The notes below the pieces were generated by a model. The model worked only from the letters and a program-made list of their open reading frames with translations, did no database searches and was not told the DNA's origin. A DNA stretch of 64,000 nt from contig OY987250.1 of NCBI GenBank assembly GCA_963920765.1, positions 2,170,001 to 2,234,000 on the forward strand, written 5' to 3'. Shown piece by piece: positions 1 to 12,201 of this stretch (positions are counted from its first letter, which is position 1; each line of letters begins with the position of its first letter). Both the position numbers and the translations under genes were made by a program. This DNA is from Ulota crispa. Lineage: Eukaryota > Streptophyta > Bryopsida > Orthotrichales > Orthotrichaceae.

Positions 1-454
1 TGTAATATTTTACGTTTTCATGCCCCTATTTGTAATTTCCCCTACTTTGTTTGAAGGTTTAAGGTAAAAATACCATAAATGATTTAGGATAAGTCACTTT
101 GGCCTATAGATATGGGGAATTTCTTGAGAAATTAAGCTCAATCTGTGGAGAAATGAAGATAAGGAAGAGGGCAATAATAAATTTATTCAAAAATAAATAT
201 TTTATGCAATATAAATGTGGATTTAGGATTTCAACCTATTCTTGTTGTATAAGTGCACCTTAAACGGCTACCTCTAGAACTTTATTTTGAAACAAGTTTG
301 AACCAATCAAATGCACGGAAATAGCATCTTTTTTTAATCTTTTTCAAAACCAACTATTGTTGGTTTTAGAACAGTCTGCTCTGCCATTATCGGGGAGTAA
401 CCGTTTATGGTGTTTCTACCTTACCTGCTCAAGCAACAATTAGTTATTTCAAGT
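1..454. other. AT-rich intergenic DNA, no gene seen
   Basis: No open frame with codon-like structure or splice-consistent exon was found on either strand. If the GH9 gene to the right is complete, its upstream exons lie left of this point. Confidence 0.5.
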
Positions 455-812
455 AAGGTAGCCGCATCCATGGGTGTCACTGATGTAGTCAAGGTGGTTA
501 TAGGTACTTAAGTGATAGTTATGAGTGACAAAATGATGGTTGTGGGTGACTTCATGACGGTTTTGAATACCCATCTCACTATTTAAGAACCAACAAGCCT
601 TGTTTTTAACATCTCTTACACATGATTCCTACAATTTTAATGATTTTGGATTTTAAAAAATCTTTGTGAACAAATGCTTGTAATTGGAACCTTGAAATTA
701 ATGCCAATATTTTTGGTTTCCATTTCCTAACTTACAATACTTTTTTAAAATTAGTCAACTATTTTACCAACTACAAAATCCTTATTTTCACGCTTATGGG
801 TGCGCCTACCTT
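455..812. mobile_element. Inverted-repeat element P1 (AAGGTAGgmGCAyCCATg ends)
   Basis: The left end reads AAGGTAGCCGCATCCATGGG and the right end, reverse complemented, reads AAGGTAGGCGCACCCATAAG, about 16 of 20 matching. The interior has no coding capacity. A second element with the same ends lies at 4022-4338, and part of this interior is found inverted near 34350-34500. It is a typical MITE-like element; I cannot assign a superfamily. Confidence 0.6.
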
Positions 813-1124
813 AAGACCTAAACCCTCGGTTAGTGCCGTGCACTAGAAGCGGTAGGGAGGTGTGCTTTTTTTTTAAAAACGCAGGGCTCGCTTTCAACTT
901 TCCCCAAACTCCTTCTTTTCCTTCCAGTGGACCAGCCGTACTTAATTCCTAAACTCTCACAATTTGTGCTAAGTGGACACTCGAGCGTGTCCACCTTGGC
1001 CCCACAAACACATCTGTGCAGTATACCCAGCGTAGTCGGTTGTGCTCTCATTAACGACCAGGGTTCCCAAAATACACAGGAAATCAATCACATTTTGGTC
1101 GCCTGCTCGTTAATGGGTTAATCC

Positions 1125-1461
1125 TTAACCCCATAAACAAAAAACGCTTCCGAAAAAAACTCTGTATTCTAGAAAAAAATCGATTTTGATGTGATTTTTT
1201 TCAAAAGTGATTATAAAAGCATATTGCATCATGGAAGGCAAAAAATTTCCTTTTGAGATACATTCATTATGTTTTGTAATTTAAATTGTGATACATGGTG
1301 TTAGCTCCCAAGCTACCCTTCTTGCAATTTTCATGAGGGCACCATGCACTATTGACTTTTCCAACTTTTTGAAGCAATATTACTGGTGCCCATGTGCAAA
1401 ATATTATAGAATGCTACAAGCAAGGCAAGCCACAGTGATCCATCCGTCCTTTAAGGGTTAA
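1125..1461. mobile_element. TTAA-flanked MITE, family A copy 1
   Basis: It begins TTAACCCC and ends CCGTCCTTTAAGGGTTAA. Most of its 337 bp aligns with family A copy 2 at 25520-25885, for example the shared block around 'gggcaccatgcact' and the shared 'gctacccttcttgcaattttc' region. The left end is degraded. A diverged partial copy of the same interior follows at about 1480-1750. Confidence 0.7.
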
Positions 1462-1479
1462 ACATTGAGGTGAATTTTT

Positions 1480-1760
1480 TTGTCCAATAGATTAAAAAAA
1501 TCCTCTATAGGATGGAAAAAAGTATTTTTCATCTAATTTTTTCTCAAAATGATCATAGATACATGGTTCAGCATGGAAGGCACAAATCAACTTCACCAAA
1601 TGCACTCATATTTTAGGTAACCTAAATTGTAAAAAGATTCATAAACAGGGTGTTAGGTCCCATGTTACCCTTCTTGCAATTTTCATGAAGACAACATGCG
1701 TTGTAACATCATAACAGGTGTGCACTTGCCAAACCTTGTAGAGCTGTAGAGGGGCAGTCA
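1480..1760. repeat. Diverged partial copy of family A interior
   Basis: The stretch repeats family A interior words (catggttcagcatggaagg, acccttcttgcaattttcat) in the same order as in 1125-1461 and 25520-25885, but lacks recognisable termini. Confidence 0.5.
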
Positions 1761-2117
1761 CAGCAATTAGCCTAGAACACCATATTCATTAAATTGGGTC
1801 AAAACGTTCATTTTGGGACTTCTAAAGGTTTGGGGTGATCACCCAAACCAAGCTCCTCGTTTTTTTTTGGTACACATGCCCTCACCTGAGAGGAGGAATT
1901 TGTGAGGGAAAAAATCCTAGTGGCTCAGACTGAATTTGATACTTTTGAATCTAGTTTGAGGTAATTTTTTGGGTTTGAGGTGGAGTACAAAATGGTACCT
2001 TTGTTTTTCCCAATTTACCTAATATGACATTCTGACATTTAAAGGTCAAACAACAAGATACAAGACTTGTAATGCAGAGAATCACGGTGTTTGCTGAACT
2101 TGTTGGACAAATTGTGT

Positions 2118-2363
2118 TTAACCCCTAAAGGATGTTGCCTACCAAAAATGTTGTTTATATTTGTACAAGAATCATTTAGTACTTGAAGAAACTATTTTAT
2201 GAAAATGCCTAAAATTCCCCAAAAAATCCTAGTTGACCAATAGTATGTTTATGACGTGATTTGAAATTTACAACTCCAATGGGATTCATATGCTATCTAA
2301 ATACCCCATCTGTGTCCAACACAAGAGTCTGTATACAAAACAACAACATCCTTTAGGGGTTAA
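2118..2363. mobile_element. TTAA-flanked MITE with perfect 16-bp inverted ends
   Basis: The left end is TTAA followed by CCCCTAAAGGATGTTG. The right end is the exact reverse complement of this followed by TTAA. Its 246-bp interior has no coding potential. It is the cleanest short member of the TTAA group and lies 53 bp upstream of the first visible GH9 exon, so it probably sits in a GH9 intron. Confidence 0.8.
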
Positions 2364-2416
2364 ATTGGAGCTCTACTGTTGCAAAATCCTCATGGAGATG
2401 GCATTGGAATGTGCAG

Positions 2417-4818
2417 GGGGGTTGATCCTGTTCAACCCGAACGCAACGCAACACCTTCCTGCTGCGGTCACTGCCGCCTTTGTAGCAACGTTGTACGCCG
2501 ACTACTTGGATGCTGCTGATGTTCCCGTGATCCAGTGCGGTCCCAACTGGTTATCACCAGATGCTCTTCGCAACTTCTCTCGATCCCAGGTTCTTGTCCA
2601 TGTTCCCCATCACAGGTTCTTTATAATCTCCAAAAAGCTTCAAAAAGTCTCGTAGTAGCTTTGTCACGAAAACAAATGCAATGTTTCTTGTATGTTGAAT
2701 ACGAGAATCGGAGCTCGAAACGAGATTCCAAAATCTGTTAGAAATCTATAAGCTGGTTATTGATACTTGAAAGAAAGGAAGAAAAAATTGGTTTTAAGTT
2801 CAGGATTAATAATAAACCTGCGAATCGTGAAGGTAGAAGGCGCAAGCTTGACAAACCGTAATGGTGATGGAGAATCAGCAAGCGAACCCTAACCTTGAAA
2901 GGAGAAATTGTCATGGTTGTTACTTTAGGCAAGATTTGGCCAAAGGACAAGATAAGCGTGGATGCATGGGTGGGGGTGTCCATCCAATGTTGCTTGTTAA
3001 TCCTTAAAGGATTGTTGGGTGGCCGTGGCCTGCCCACATTGTAGGTTCAACAGTACTTTTACTGTAGGTTCAATAGTGTTTTGGTTGATGGGCACCAATA
3101 GTATTGCTTCTAAAAGTTTCAAAAGTCAATAGTGCATGCCAACCTCATGAATATTGTGATAAGGGCAGCTTGGGACCTGATACCATGATTTTGAATTTTC
3201 TCACAATTTGGGTTACCTAAAAATATGAGCATATTTGATAAGATGATTTTTTGCCTTCTGTGATGGATCATATGTTTATGGTCACTTTGGTAAAAAAAGC
3301 AAATGAAAAACAACTTTTTTTTGTTGTACAAAGTTTTTTTTCAGGGCCAGAGGACAATAATTATCCTCATGGGCTTTTAGGGGTTACGATTGTTGACCTA
3401 AAAAAAGAAGAATCAAATTACCAATTTTTATCTTTATTTTATGATGTGGATTCAATCCACGGCTTGACTTCATGTTGGCAACCATATGTCTCGCCATATG
3501 TATAGCCAACACATACAAGAGGTAAACTTTATTTTACCATTTGTTAGCTGACTACATTGGAAGGATTGAAACACAAATTGAGAGCTCAATTGGGCGTGTG
3601 AGGCAAACATGCACTTTGTTCAATGTGACTAAGAAAGGTATGTTCACACTTGGTGTTAGGAGGGGTATTAGCAATGTGAATGCAATCTAAAAATGTGTTC
3701 AAATGCATCTAATATTCGTTTGCTACTACCACTCTTTAACACCAAGCATAAAACTGACCTTAACCATGGAAATTGTAAGACTTACTATATTAGGCAAATT
3801 GGAAAAAAGCAGTACATTCTAGGACTTTCACTATTTTTGTCATTATATAAAATTTAGCATATTATAAAAAAACAAGTGTACAATTTCTTGTACAATATTA
3901 AAGCCTCACTGATTGCCTCCAAGAATTTCAAATAATTATAACTTTGAGCTATAGCTATGCTTGTGTTTATTGTGTAAGATTAAAGTGGAGTACAAAATGG
4001 TCCTTTTGTTTTTTCCAATTTAAGGTAGGAGCACCCATCCTCGTGAGGGTCTCCATAAGCGTGTCCTCTAAAATCTTGGAAAATCTGTGGAAGTAAATAG
4101 ATGTAATGACAAAAATGTACAACATGTGAACATGAAATCTTAAAAGTGGTTATGGGTACAATGGCAGTCTGCTCTTTAAAAATTCACAACTTTATTCTCA
4201 CAGTATCCAAATAATAAATTCAAAATTGCAAACTCATTATTTTTCTGTTGCTAACAACACCCTATTATTTGCTAGATGTTTACTAATAATTATCATGTTC
4301 AAAACCCTTAAACTCATGCTTATGGGTGCTCCTACCTTACCTGGTCTGATGTTTAGATCTTAGAACTCACGGATGTTGCTAATTGGGATGATCATTGGTA
4401 GGTCGACTACGTACTTGGCAAGAACCCACAACACTTGAGCTACGTCGTGGGATGCAGCACCAAATTCCCGCAACGACCACACCACCGAGCAGCGTCCATC
4501 CCCAGCACCACCCATGATCGCTTCAGCTGCACCCAAGGCTGGCACTTCCGGGACCGGGATGCGCCCAACCCCCACCTCCTCGAGGGAGCCATGGTGGGCG
4601 GTCCTGACCATTTGGATTCTTTTAACGACACGCGTGCAAACTCCGACCAGAACGAGCCCACGCTGTCTGGCAACGCCGGCCTCGTGGGCGCTCTGGTGGC
4701 GCTGTCGTCAAGAGGAGGAGCGGAGGAGGAGGGGGGTGTGGATGCGCATTCCATCTTCTCCGCCATTCCTGCCTCTGGCATGTTGATGCCCCCTCCTGCT
4801 GAGCCGTGGTCTCCTTGA
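2417..4818 (+). CDS. GH9 endo-1,4-beta-glucanase, last two exons (5' part outside window)
   Basis: Exons are 2417-2589 and 4402-4818, with stop TGA at 4816-4818. The first encodes the segment from GGLILFNPN to RNFSRSQ. The second runs on in frame with VDYVLGKNPQHLSYVVG, and the join reproduces the family order NFSRSQ-xDYxLGKNP. This is the C-terminal third of glycosyl hydrolase family 9, secreted or membrane-bound enzymes that cut beta-1,4-glucan in walls. Visible signatures are SYVVGCSTKFPQRPHHR and FNDTRANSDQNEPTLSGNA, including the catalytic Glu and the neighbouring Asp. Two usually conserved positions differ: HHRG is HHRA, and the aromatic residue eight after the Phe is Ser. No frameshift or stop is present. 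The intron carries elements at 2997-3386 and 4022-4338. Upstream exons, including the catalytic Asp region, are not in the window, so this could be an intact gene or an exon fragment. The exon 1 acceptor (GTGCAG before 2417) is inferred. Confidence 0.82.
2997..3386. mobile_element. TTAA-flanked MITE, family B copy 1, in GH9 intron
   Basis: It starts TTAATCCTTAAAGG and ends TTTTAGGGGTTA. Its interior aligns in patches with family B copies at 25301-26024 and 5401-5720, sharing 'ctcacaatttgggttac' and the 'aaaacaactttttttt...ccag' block. It lies within the 1.8-kb intron between the two GH9 exons. Confidence 0.65.
4022..4338. mobile_element. Inverted-repeat element P2, in GH9 intron
   Basis: The left end is AAGGTAGGAGCACCCATCC and the right end reverse complemented is AAGGTAGGAGCACCCATAAG, 17 of the first 17 bases identical. 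It has the same end type as the element at 455-812. It ends 63 bp before the acceptor of the last GH9 exon. Confidence 0.7.
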
Positions 4819-4829
4819 GGTTTGATGCA

Positions 4830-5050
4830 CCCTGCCAGGTTCCAGGAAATATTTGAGATTTTTCGGTAGATTTCCTTCAATCCTCGTATTGAACCGGTTT
4901 ATCAAGGAGCTCTTTCAGTTATTTTTTGTATTTCACAAAAAATTTAAAGATTTTTGACCGGTTTTTAGCCAAAGTTTATAAATTGCAAACGGTTTTTTCT
5001 CATTTCAATTGGCTAGCTTTGAACTAGCAGTTAGTTCTTCCCGGACCTTG
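4830..5050. repeat. Dispersed repeat O, copy 1
   Basis: About 220 bp match 26190-26420 with few differences, including 'ggaaatatttgagatttt' and 'gaccggtttttagccaaagt'. A weaker relative occurs near 31390-31490. No terminal inverted repeat is evident. It directly follows the GH9 stop codon, so it may form the 3' untranslated region. Confidence 0.65.
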
Positions 5051-5400
5051 CACCGCGCTTTATGGATTGGTGCAGACTAGGCTAGAGAGATGATGGCTTA
5101 GAGCATCTCCACCGGTCTGGGCTCTTTCAAAGTTTTCCATGGGCTCTCAAGGCCCTGGATCTCCACCCATGCTCTTCAAAAAGGTGGCCTCGCACTCCAA
5201 CACACCCCGTAAATAAACAATTGACCACTTATCAAGGAAAGTAGAGGATAAAGCTCACTAAACTTAGGGTGAATAGTGAATAAAGAGTGGCTTGAAGGGC
5301 CCCTTGCTAGATGGACACAATGTCAAAGAGAGGGTTTTGGGAGGGCCCGCATCACATTTCATCCACTTTGAGCATGTCGAAGTCATTGGTGGAGCTGCTC

Positions 5401-5720
5401 TTAACCCCTAAATATCTAGTTGATTGGTCACAGTGAGTGCCCCTCAACAATGGTGTGGTAATTGTCCACACAACATGACAAGTATTAATTCCAAAAATTG
5501 CAGAAGTCAATTGTTGGACAGGCAACATGGGACAACACTGGTGTCTTTGAATCTTTTCTCAATTTGGGCTACTGAAAAATGTGTATATTTGATGAGGTTG
5601 TTTTTTTGACTTTCCATAATAGAACATGTCTTCATGATCACTTGTATAAAAACTAGATTAAACTTGGTTCTTCTCCATCTTATAAAGTGTTTTTTTCAAT
5701 AACCAGTGGATGTTTCCCGT
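5401..5720. mobile_element. TTAA-flanked MITE, family B copy 3, 3' truncated
   Basis: It begins TTAACCCCTAAATATC. The interior follows family B (patches such as 'aattgcagaagtcaattg', 'gcaacatgggac' and 'ctcaatttgggctac'). The expected terminal TTTAGGGGTTAA is not found, and the match fades near 5720. Confidence 0.55.
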
Positions 5721-5814
5721 CTGCCTTGTTTAGCCTCCATTGCCAAAGTGGACAACATTGAGCCCGTTTCTTGGTGTATTCTGAGAACCGCCGGCGATGA
5801 AGGGTTAAGGGTTA

Positions 5815-6160
5815 AAGGAGGAGCTTGGAGGACTGAAGCTCAAATTTCTGATTACTCGACCTGGGAGAGAAGCTCCCACCCTTGACTAGTAGCTTCTACG
5901 TTGGGATTAGACGTTTGTAGGATACAAGCTAAGGCTTAATTCTTATACAGTAATCCAAGTTTAGAGGAGTAGCCTCAAGCTTGAATGACGAGCTTCTAGA
6001 ACTAGGGCTCAAATTTATAATATTAGACATGAAAGAGGAGCTTCTAGGCTGAAATTGAAGAGCTTGTAGAACATAAGCTAGGGCTCACCTTTTTTAATTT
6101 CCAATCCTAGACGCAGAGCTTCCAGGGTTGGAATGAGGAGCTTGCAGCAGTTTCCGGGGA
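5815..6160. repeat. Degenerate GAGCTTCTAG-type repeat cluster
   Basis: The motif rGAGCTTsTAG, often followed by a GGGCTCA-like stretch, recurs about nine times with irregular 20-70 bp spacing (for example 'acgagcttctagaactaggg', 'aggagcttctaggctg', 'agagcttgtagaac'). The units are too diverged to define a single period. No coding function is proposed. Confidence 0.45.
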
Positions 6161-6345
6161 CGAAATTGATGATTTCTCACTCACCATCTGTTTCGGCTTC
6201 ATGTAACTTAAAAGGAATGCGATGGCTGCCGATCGTAACAGCTTTAGAATTCTGGCAGTAAAAGCGAGAGTTTGCTTTGAACAATCTCTATACACTTATT
6301 GACGAGTACCTCATTTCGCTCATACTCACCTCGTCACTTGCCGAA

Positions 6346-6518
6346 GATTAGATTCAGCTGGTGGCAGCGTATTTGCCAAAGAGGAAGCTCAAAATTTGAC
6401 CGAAGTTTTGGGGAATCTTAGCGGTGCTTACAGGTCAAGCAGAGCTGCAGCCCTAAGAAAGCCTTCGATAAACTCTGCTAAAAACACGGCTACTGCATTG
6501 GCGTTTGAATTTCATTAA
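6346..6518 (+). CDS. Possible terminal exon, 52 codons, unknown protein
   Basis: After a plausible acceptor (GATTCAG) an open frame runs from GGSVFAKEEAQNLTEVLGN through LSGAYR and a Ser/Ala/Lys-rich tail to a TAA. The composition is protein-like (alternating Ala, Glu and Leu, then basic). I recognise no family and found no convincing upstream exon, so it may be a gene relic or chance. Confidence 0.2.
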
Positions 6519-7770
6519 ATAGTCAAGTCCTAAGAATTATAACATAATTCACAAGATAGCTATATTCTGTTGTTTGTAGCTGGTTAGTTGGTAAGTGGAT
6601 GTTAATGCATCATTTTTAGTTTAATGTACTGACTCAGAATCTCGTGACTGGACTCGGAGATCATATACAGAGTTGGGCAAATCAACTTAAAAGAAGAGTG
6701 ATATTCTAGTCCATTCTTTCTAAAGTGGCAATTTACCTCGATTATTGAGAGACAGGTGCCGGTTTCTTGACACTGCAACGTGGTTGAGAATCACGAATTT
6801 CAATTTCATTTCGACTTAAGAAGAAACGATTAAGAGTTGCAAACCTTGGAAGCAGGATCATTATCTGCAGGTGAAAATATATTCTCATTTCCAAAAACAG
6901 GAGCACGGATTATTCGAGAAGAATAACTTGTTAATACTGCACACGAAGATGCAAACAAGAATCAGGCAGGCTTTTAAACTGACCCTGATAACCGCGTAAA
7001 AGTTCAAGCAACACCGTATGCAATCTCAAAGGAATGCGGGCGTTTGCATTTATTCCATGAAGGGCGTCGAGTTTCTACCGAGACAGTCGTACCTCAGCTT
7101 GCTAGAGAGCCACTGGCCACTTATACACGAACAGAAGCTTTGCCCTATCATTCTGAACGGCCAACTAATTTACAGCAGGACAAACGCTTCCTCAAGTGGC
7201 GCTGGTAATCAGCACACCACTCTAGCAACTTCATTGTGGTCAGACAGTCAACTCCTTTGGTAATCCTGGAAACCTTCTGTCAATGAATTCCTTGTACTTT
7301 GACCTGAGGGCATTCACTGCACAAGCAAGAAGTATGTCAGGCTTTTTTTTACTTAAATTATAAATGTCTGCACAGGACTACAGTCAGACTGCACTATCTC
7401 AAATGGCAAAGCCCGGACATTACAAACTCCCATGGCAAAAACGAGGGTTTCTATTTATAGCTGCCCAGCCCACCACATAACATGCCCTGCAGCTTGAATG
7501 AAATTCTCTTGCTAGTGGCTGTGATATCCAAAAGGGACCCTCTTCGCAAAATTGGGATCATAGGCACAATTTTAAATTCAAAATTTCTAACACAGATCAT
7601 ACGACCTTTCAAAACTGGAAATCAGAAAATGACGCCTGTCCATGAGCAATATCGGAAGCCGACCTAAAATTTTAAAAAAACCAATACGCCATGAGGGAGC
7701 TGTGTTTTGGGTGGGTGTGGGGTGGGTGGGTAGGGGGACGGCAAAAGATGGTCCAATTACCTTACTGGCC
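6519..7770. other. Unassigned unique DNA between the 3' end of the PEPCK-like gene and the repeat cluster
   Basis: This is mixed-composition DNA with scattered short open frames that have neither family resemblance nor splice support. It should contain the 3' untranslated region and polyadenylation region of the minus-strand gene ending at 7771. A G-rich run lies at about 7709-7740. Confidence 0.4.
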
Positions 7771-10700
7771 TTATTCAGGTTTCTTAGAACCAGAGACACG
7801 TGCAGTTTTGGACTGCCCAGTACCTGCTGACTCGGAAGGCTTCTTCCCTTTACTCTTGGGCAATTTCTCTGTTACTGTCGATTCTATATAGCTCAGGAGA
7901 TCATTTTCTGCAAACCAAACCCAAACTCGGGGAGTCATTACTAATGCTATACCATAAGACCGCACGTGCAGCAGACAAAATTTGATGGTCCAGGCATATC
8001 ACAATGACATTGTCAATACAGACGTTGTAAGTTTAAAGTTGAACAGTAACAAATTGAAGTGAATACCTGATAAGACACTAGCATTCACCAAAAAAGCTGG
8101 AACGTTTGTACTCTCCAACTGCACAAGAAACAGGCAAATAACAAGTTGATTCATATGAACAAAGATATCATATATCACATAAAAGAAAAATCGTCATTAT
8201 GAGAATTCTAAGATCTTTGAGATGCAAATCTAACTATGAGCAGTGTCCAGCTAAAACGTTTTATCATATGCATACCCAAAACCAGCACACTACCTTAAAA
8301 CAAGCCTCTTGAAATCTTATAGGATAGGTGTTTATTGATTATGAGAGTGTATACCACGTAAACATCTGATCTAGTGTCAGATTTAGGTCATTTACTAATT
8401 AAAACTTTAAATCCCCATAACTTATTATATACAGTATCCAAATAAGGTATTCTCTAGTGCATTCGAATCCACTTTGATTTGCTGACAGGAATAAACAAAA
8501 AAATTGACGTTCTGACAATTAAATCAGCGTACCTGTAAGGTTTAGATTTACATACTTAGTCTATGGAACTAAAACATGCACTCCACTAAGAGAAGTACGT
8601 CACCAAGAAACATAACATGAGAAAGAAGACTTCTAAAACAAGGTCTTCCAATTTCAATAAAAAAAAATTAAGATTAGGTATCATAAAGATGATGTACCAG
8701 TGCTGTAAATCCCTTGGCAAGCTCAACGGGGTCCAGTGACCCTGGACCTGCTTGATAACCAGGTTGAAATTCCTCTCCATTATAACCCGCTACAAACAAT
8801 GCACCCGCCTTTTCTGGGGTAACCTTTGAGATTTCAGGTACTGCTCCAGTGCTGCACAAAATTTCTTCATTAAAGGAATATTTCTTGGCAGATCCGCCAA
8901 AACCCAGTACTTTCACGCTATCCTATAACTGATAAATAAGCCTAAATACTGAAAATAAGCAACTAGACAAATGCAGTCAAGCAAGAGCAACAAAACAAGA
9001 GAAACAAGTAAAAAGATACAGTACAAAACGCCTGAATGTTACAAACCTGTCTGCAGTCACCAATACAACAGAGGAAGGAGTTTTGTAGAGATTGGGAGCT
9101 CCAGATTCTTTACTAGCGAAAAGGCGGGCCACTCCTTCCTTGCTCCATACTAAACCAAGATCAGGTGATATTGCCGCTTTCAGCAGTCCAGAATTCTTCT
9201 CGATCACTGACTCTGGTGCAAATACCACGACTGTTGCTCCTCCTTGAATCAAAAGCCTGCAACCTCAAGCCACAACATTGGGGATCAGGTTTTCTGATCA
9301 ATGCCCTTGGCAAACACGTAAATGTCTCAACCGTGTTAATTAAATTTTAGCCAGCAGATGTTTATTATCCATTTTAAAGTACGTTCAATAATCATCTTCC
9401 TTTTATACATTTTATTCTCAGTTATAAATTCAGATTAACACGCACGAAAGTAAAGTCGAAACCTTGTCGATGAGATTTCACAGACCATCGTATCATATCG
9501 CTCCAACTTGTAAGTCAAGTTCAAATTTGACAATATACTGACAGATTGCCAATTTCGAATGAGGATTAAGAGATTTAAGCAAATCATTTAGCTTATGAAA
9601 ACTATGTAAAAGTAAGTTCTGTATTAAAATATCGGTAAAGCTACTACTACGCATAATAAGATGCTTCATGTTTCAAATATCTGAAAGCAAACACCACTAA
9701 AGTAGACTTCAATTTACAGTACCATCAATCGAAATCAAGTGATCAAGTCACTTGACAGTCATACATGCAAAAAATGTTTGTACTAGATTCGATGATGATT
9801 ATCCCAAACAAATGTTACTAGGATGTAAATAAAGTTGTTCAAGGTTGAACTGATTAAGAAAGAGAATGACGTACTTACCGTGCTGAAAGTGGAAGAGCTT
9901 CTCGAGCCAAGATGCTGGGTGCCGTAAGTGCAGCTAATGCCCTTTTGACGGTTTCAACATCTGTAAATGCATTGCCCCCCAAGATCATGGCTGAGCGATC
10001 ATAGTCAATCACTATAAAAGCTCCCTTGTCCTTAGTAGTAAGTCCAACACTGCCAACATCGGATGGACTGCAAAGCGACAAAACACACAGACTCGATGTT
10101 ATCAGTAGCAAAAAAAATAGAGTTCCAGAGGATGATGACATCAATATATATAAAAATATCCTTGAAAAACAGTGAACACTCCAAAGCAGCAACTTCAAAA
10201 ACGCATCCAAACAAATGAATTTGGCCTACGGAATTTACCTGTAACTTGAAGCAATGTAAACTGTGAAGGGAAACTCTTGTTGAGCAACCTGGCGAGTAGG
10301 AGCTGGTTCAAGGATGCTCCTAAACAGTAATGCACTGGAAGGGCTATCGGAGATGGTCCGAACTTTAGCATCAGATCGAGGTGACGAGCCAATTGCACCA
10401 TCGTGTACGTAAAGCTTTTGAGAACTCGTGAGGGATGCTGTCACCTGCATACATAGCCTATTTCCGTTGGAATAACACAACTAGAGAGCACTTCGAATCC
10501 AGATATCTTGACCAAGGTAGTTGTCATAAACCTCCTGCAACTGAATCAATAATGCCGAAGGTTGAGCACCGATCGAAATCCTGATCACTAACCTCTTTAT
10601 AAAGTCGATTGAACTGAGCTTTGCTAATGGCTGTAGCTCCCGCGCTGTATGAACCCCGTGCGTAAACAGCCGTAGATTTGGTCGGCGCTGGAGAACAAAA

Positions 10701-12201
10701 GATGGTGTTAGATTCGAACACATAATACACGAAAAATGCGATAAGGACACGTACACGGACCATCTCATACCTACACACACGTATTGTAACAACTACGCTT
10801 TTAGCAGGCCAATAAGGAGAGGAGACAACCACACAGTCACACCAATGGCCTCATATGTTGTCAAGTTCGTGTCAATGCGTCCTGAAATTGTACCTGGAAT
10901 AACGGCATTCAGATTCTTCAATTCTGACTCTTTCAGATTACGATAGGCCTCTCCTTTTGGTGCAACACCTTTGGCACATAGAGCCCAGTTCAGCGCATAG
11001 TTCACTCCTGGACCTTCCCTGTCAAATTTTGCACTCAAAGCCTCAATACAAGCGAATCGAATAACACCAAATTTCTGTGAACAACCTACGCAACAGTTGA
11101 CATTGATCTCTACTACGAAATTATAACAACATCATGGCTGAGTATATACAAGAACATCGCACGAACCTAGGGAACACAATTTGTGGTGGTTGTCCCGTAG
11201 CTGACTGCGTGGACTGCATATGGCCACTTTCACATTAGAAAACTTCTTAAAACATATCGAAAACATCAGCAAAGTAACACGCTGTCAAACTGCACTCAAA
11301 CCAGCGGCTCCTTCTGATCGAACGCAGCAACTAAAGATCAGAGAAATACACTGCAAACTGAGCTTTCTCACTACTGCATTACCTGAGGCTATTCAAACTC
11401 TCATTCAAAAATCTAATCCTTCTACTAAAGCGACAGCATTAAAGCCCTCGGACTTCAGGTAATAGAGCAAGCCACACTACGGTCTACAAAGAAAGTAATC
11501 AAAACCCTAACAACACTCAACTCCAATAAACTCTCAATATAATAAATCTCTACGTATCGACCTTCTCACTAAATCTTATTTCGTTAGACGAAACAAAGGA
11601 TCCCATATTGACGCTAACATGTCTCCCATTGCAACAATTCGCACAAAAGACGTCTCCTACACAACAATTATGATGATAAACTAATCGGATTATCACTCTC
11701 CACTACTCATTTCTCAGAAATACAGGTCCAGCACCCTCACCGAACCCTAAAACCTGTAACGAAATACCAGATCCTACACCGAATCTGAATATATTTGTTC
11801 AATGCAAAGATTTGTGTTAAACGTCCTCTTCTTCTCCACAAGAATTACGACGACTAGCTACTTGAAATTTCCATTCTTATCTCTACAAACATATGCCAGA
11901 GATGATCAAGTCTTATCACCGAACCCTAAAACTTGTAACGAAATACCAGATCCTACACCGAATCTGAATATGTTTTCCGATGCAAAGATTTGATTTAAAC
12001 GTCCTCTTCTCCACAAGAATTACGATGACGACTAGCTACTTGAAATTCCATTCTTATCTCTACAAATGTGTGTCAGAGGCGATCGAGACCTAAACTGCGA
12101 CGCGCAAATACCTGCACTTGAGCGGCAGCACAGGCGGGCGCTGACGCATGCGCGTGGCGCGTAGAAAGGCGCGCGAGGCGCTGCACTACGACTCTCCTCA
12201 T
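7771..12201 (-). CDS. PEP-carboxykinase-like protein, mitochondrial, lacking the P-loop (probable pseudoenzyme)
   Basis: Ten exons were read from splice sites: 12201-12112, 11213-11163, 11074-10894, 10687-10593, 10444-10239, 10067-9879, 9256-9047, 8917-8698, 8118-8067 and 7907-7771. All phases join, giving about 476 residues; the exon 2 donor (GTGCGA) is the least certain. The first 30 residues (MRRVVVQRLARLSTRHAHA...) are Arg-rich without acidic residues, like a mitochondrial presequence. Similarity to ATP-dependent PEP carboxykinase is seen at LYVHDGAIGSSP (family LYVxDGxxGxxP, residues 150-161), at MILGGNAF (family MQLIGGTxY), and at VLVTAD...VPEISKVTPEKA (family IFLTADxxGVLPPVSKLTPEQA). 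Where active enzymes have GLSGTGKT, this protein has APESVIEK (284-291), and the DDEH metal/nucleotide motif is replaced by PDLG. It therefore probably does not phosphorylate oxaloacetate. The C-terminus is Lys/Ser-rich. I think this is a conserved plant family but cannot name a symbol. Confidence 0.82.

Noticed and set aside
4440-4880. Minus-strand frame over the GH9 last exon
   Set aside because: It is the antisense shadow of a GC-rich exon with a clear GH9 match on the plus strand.
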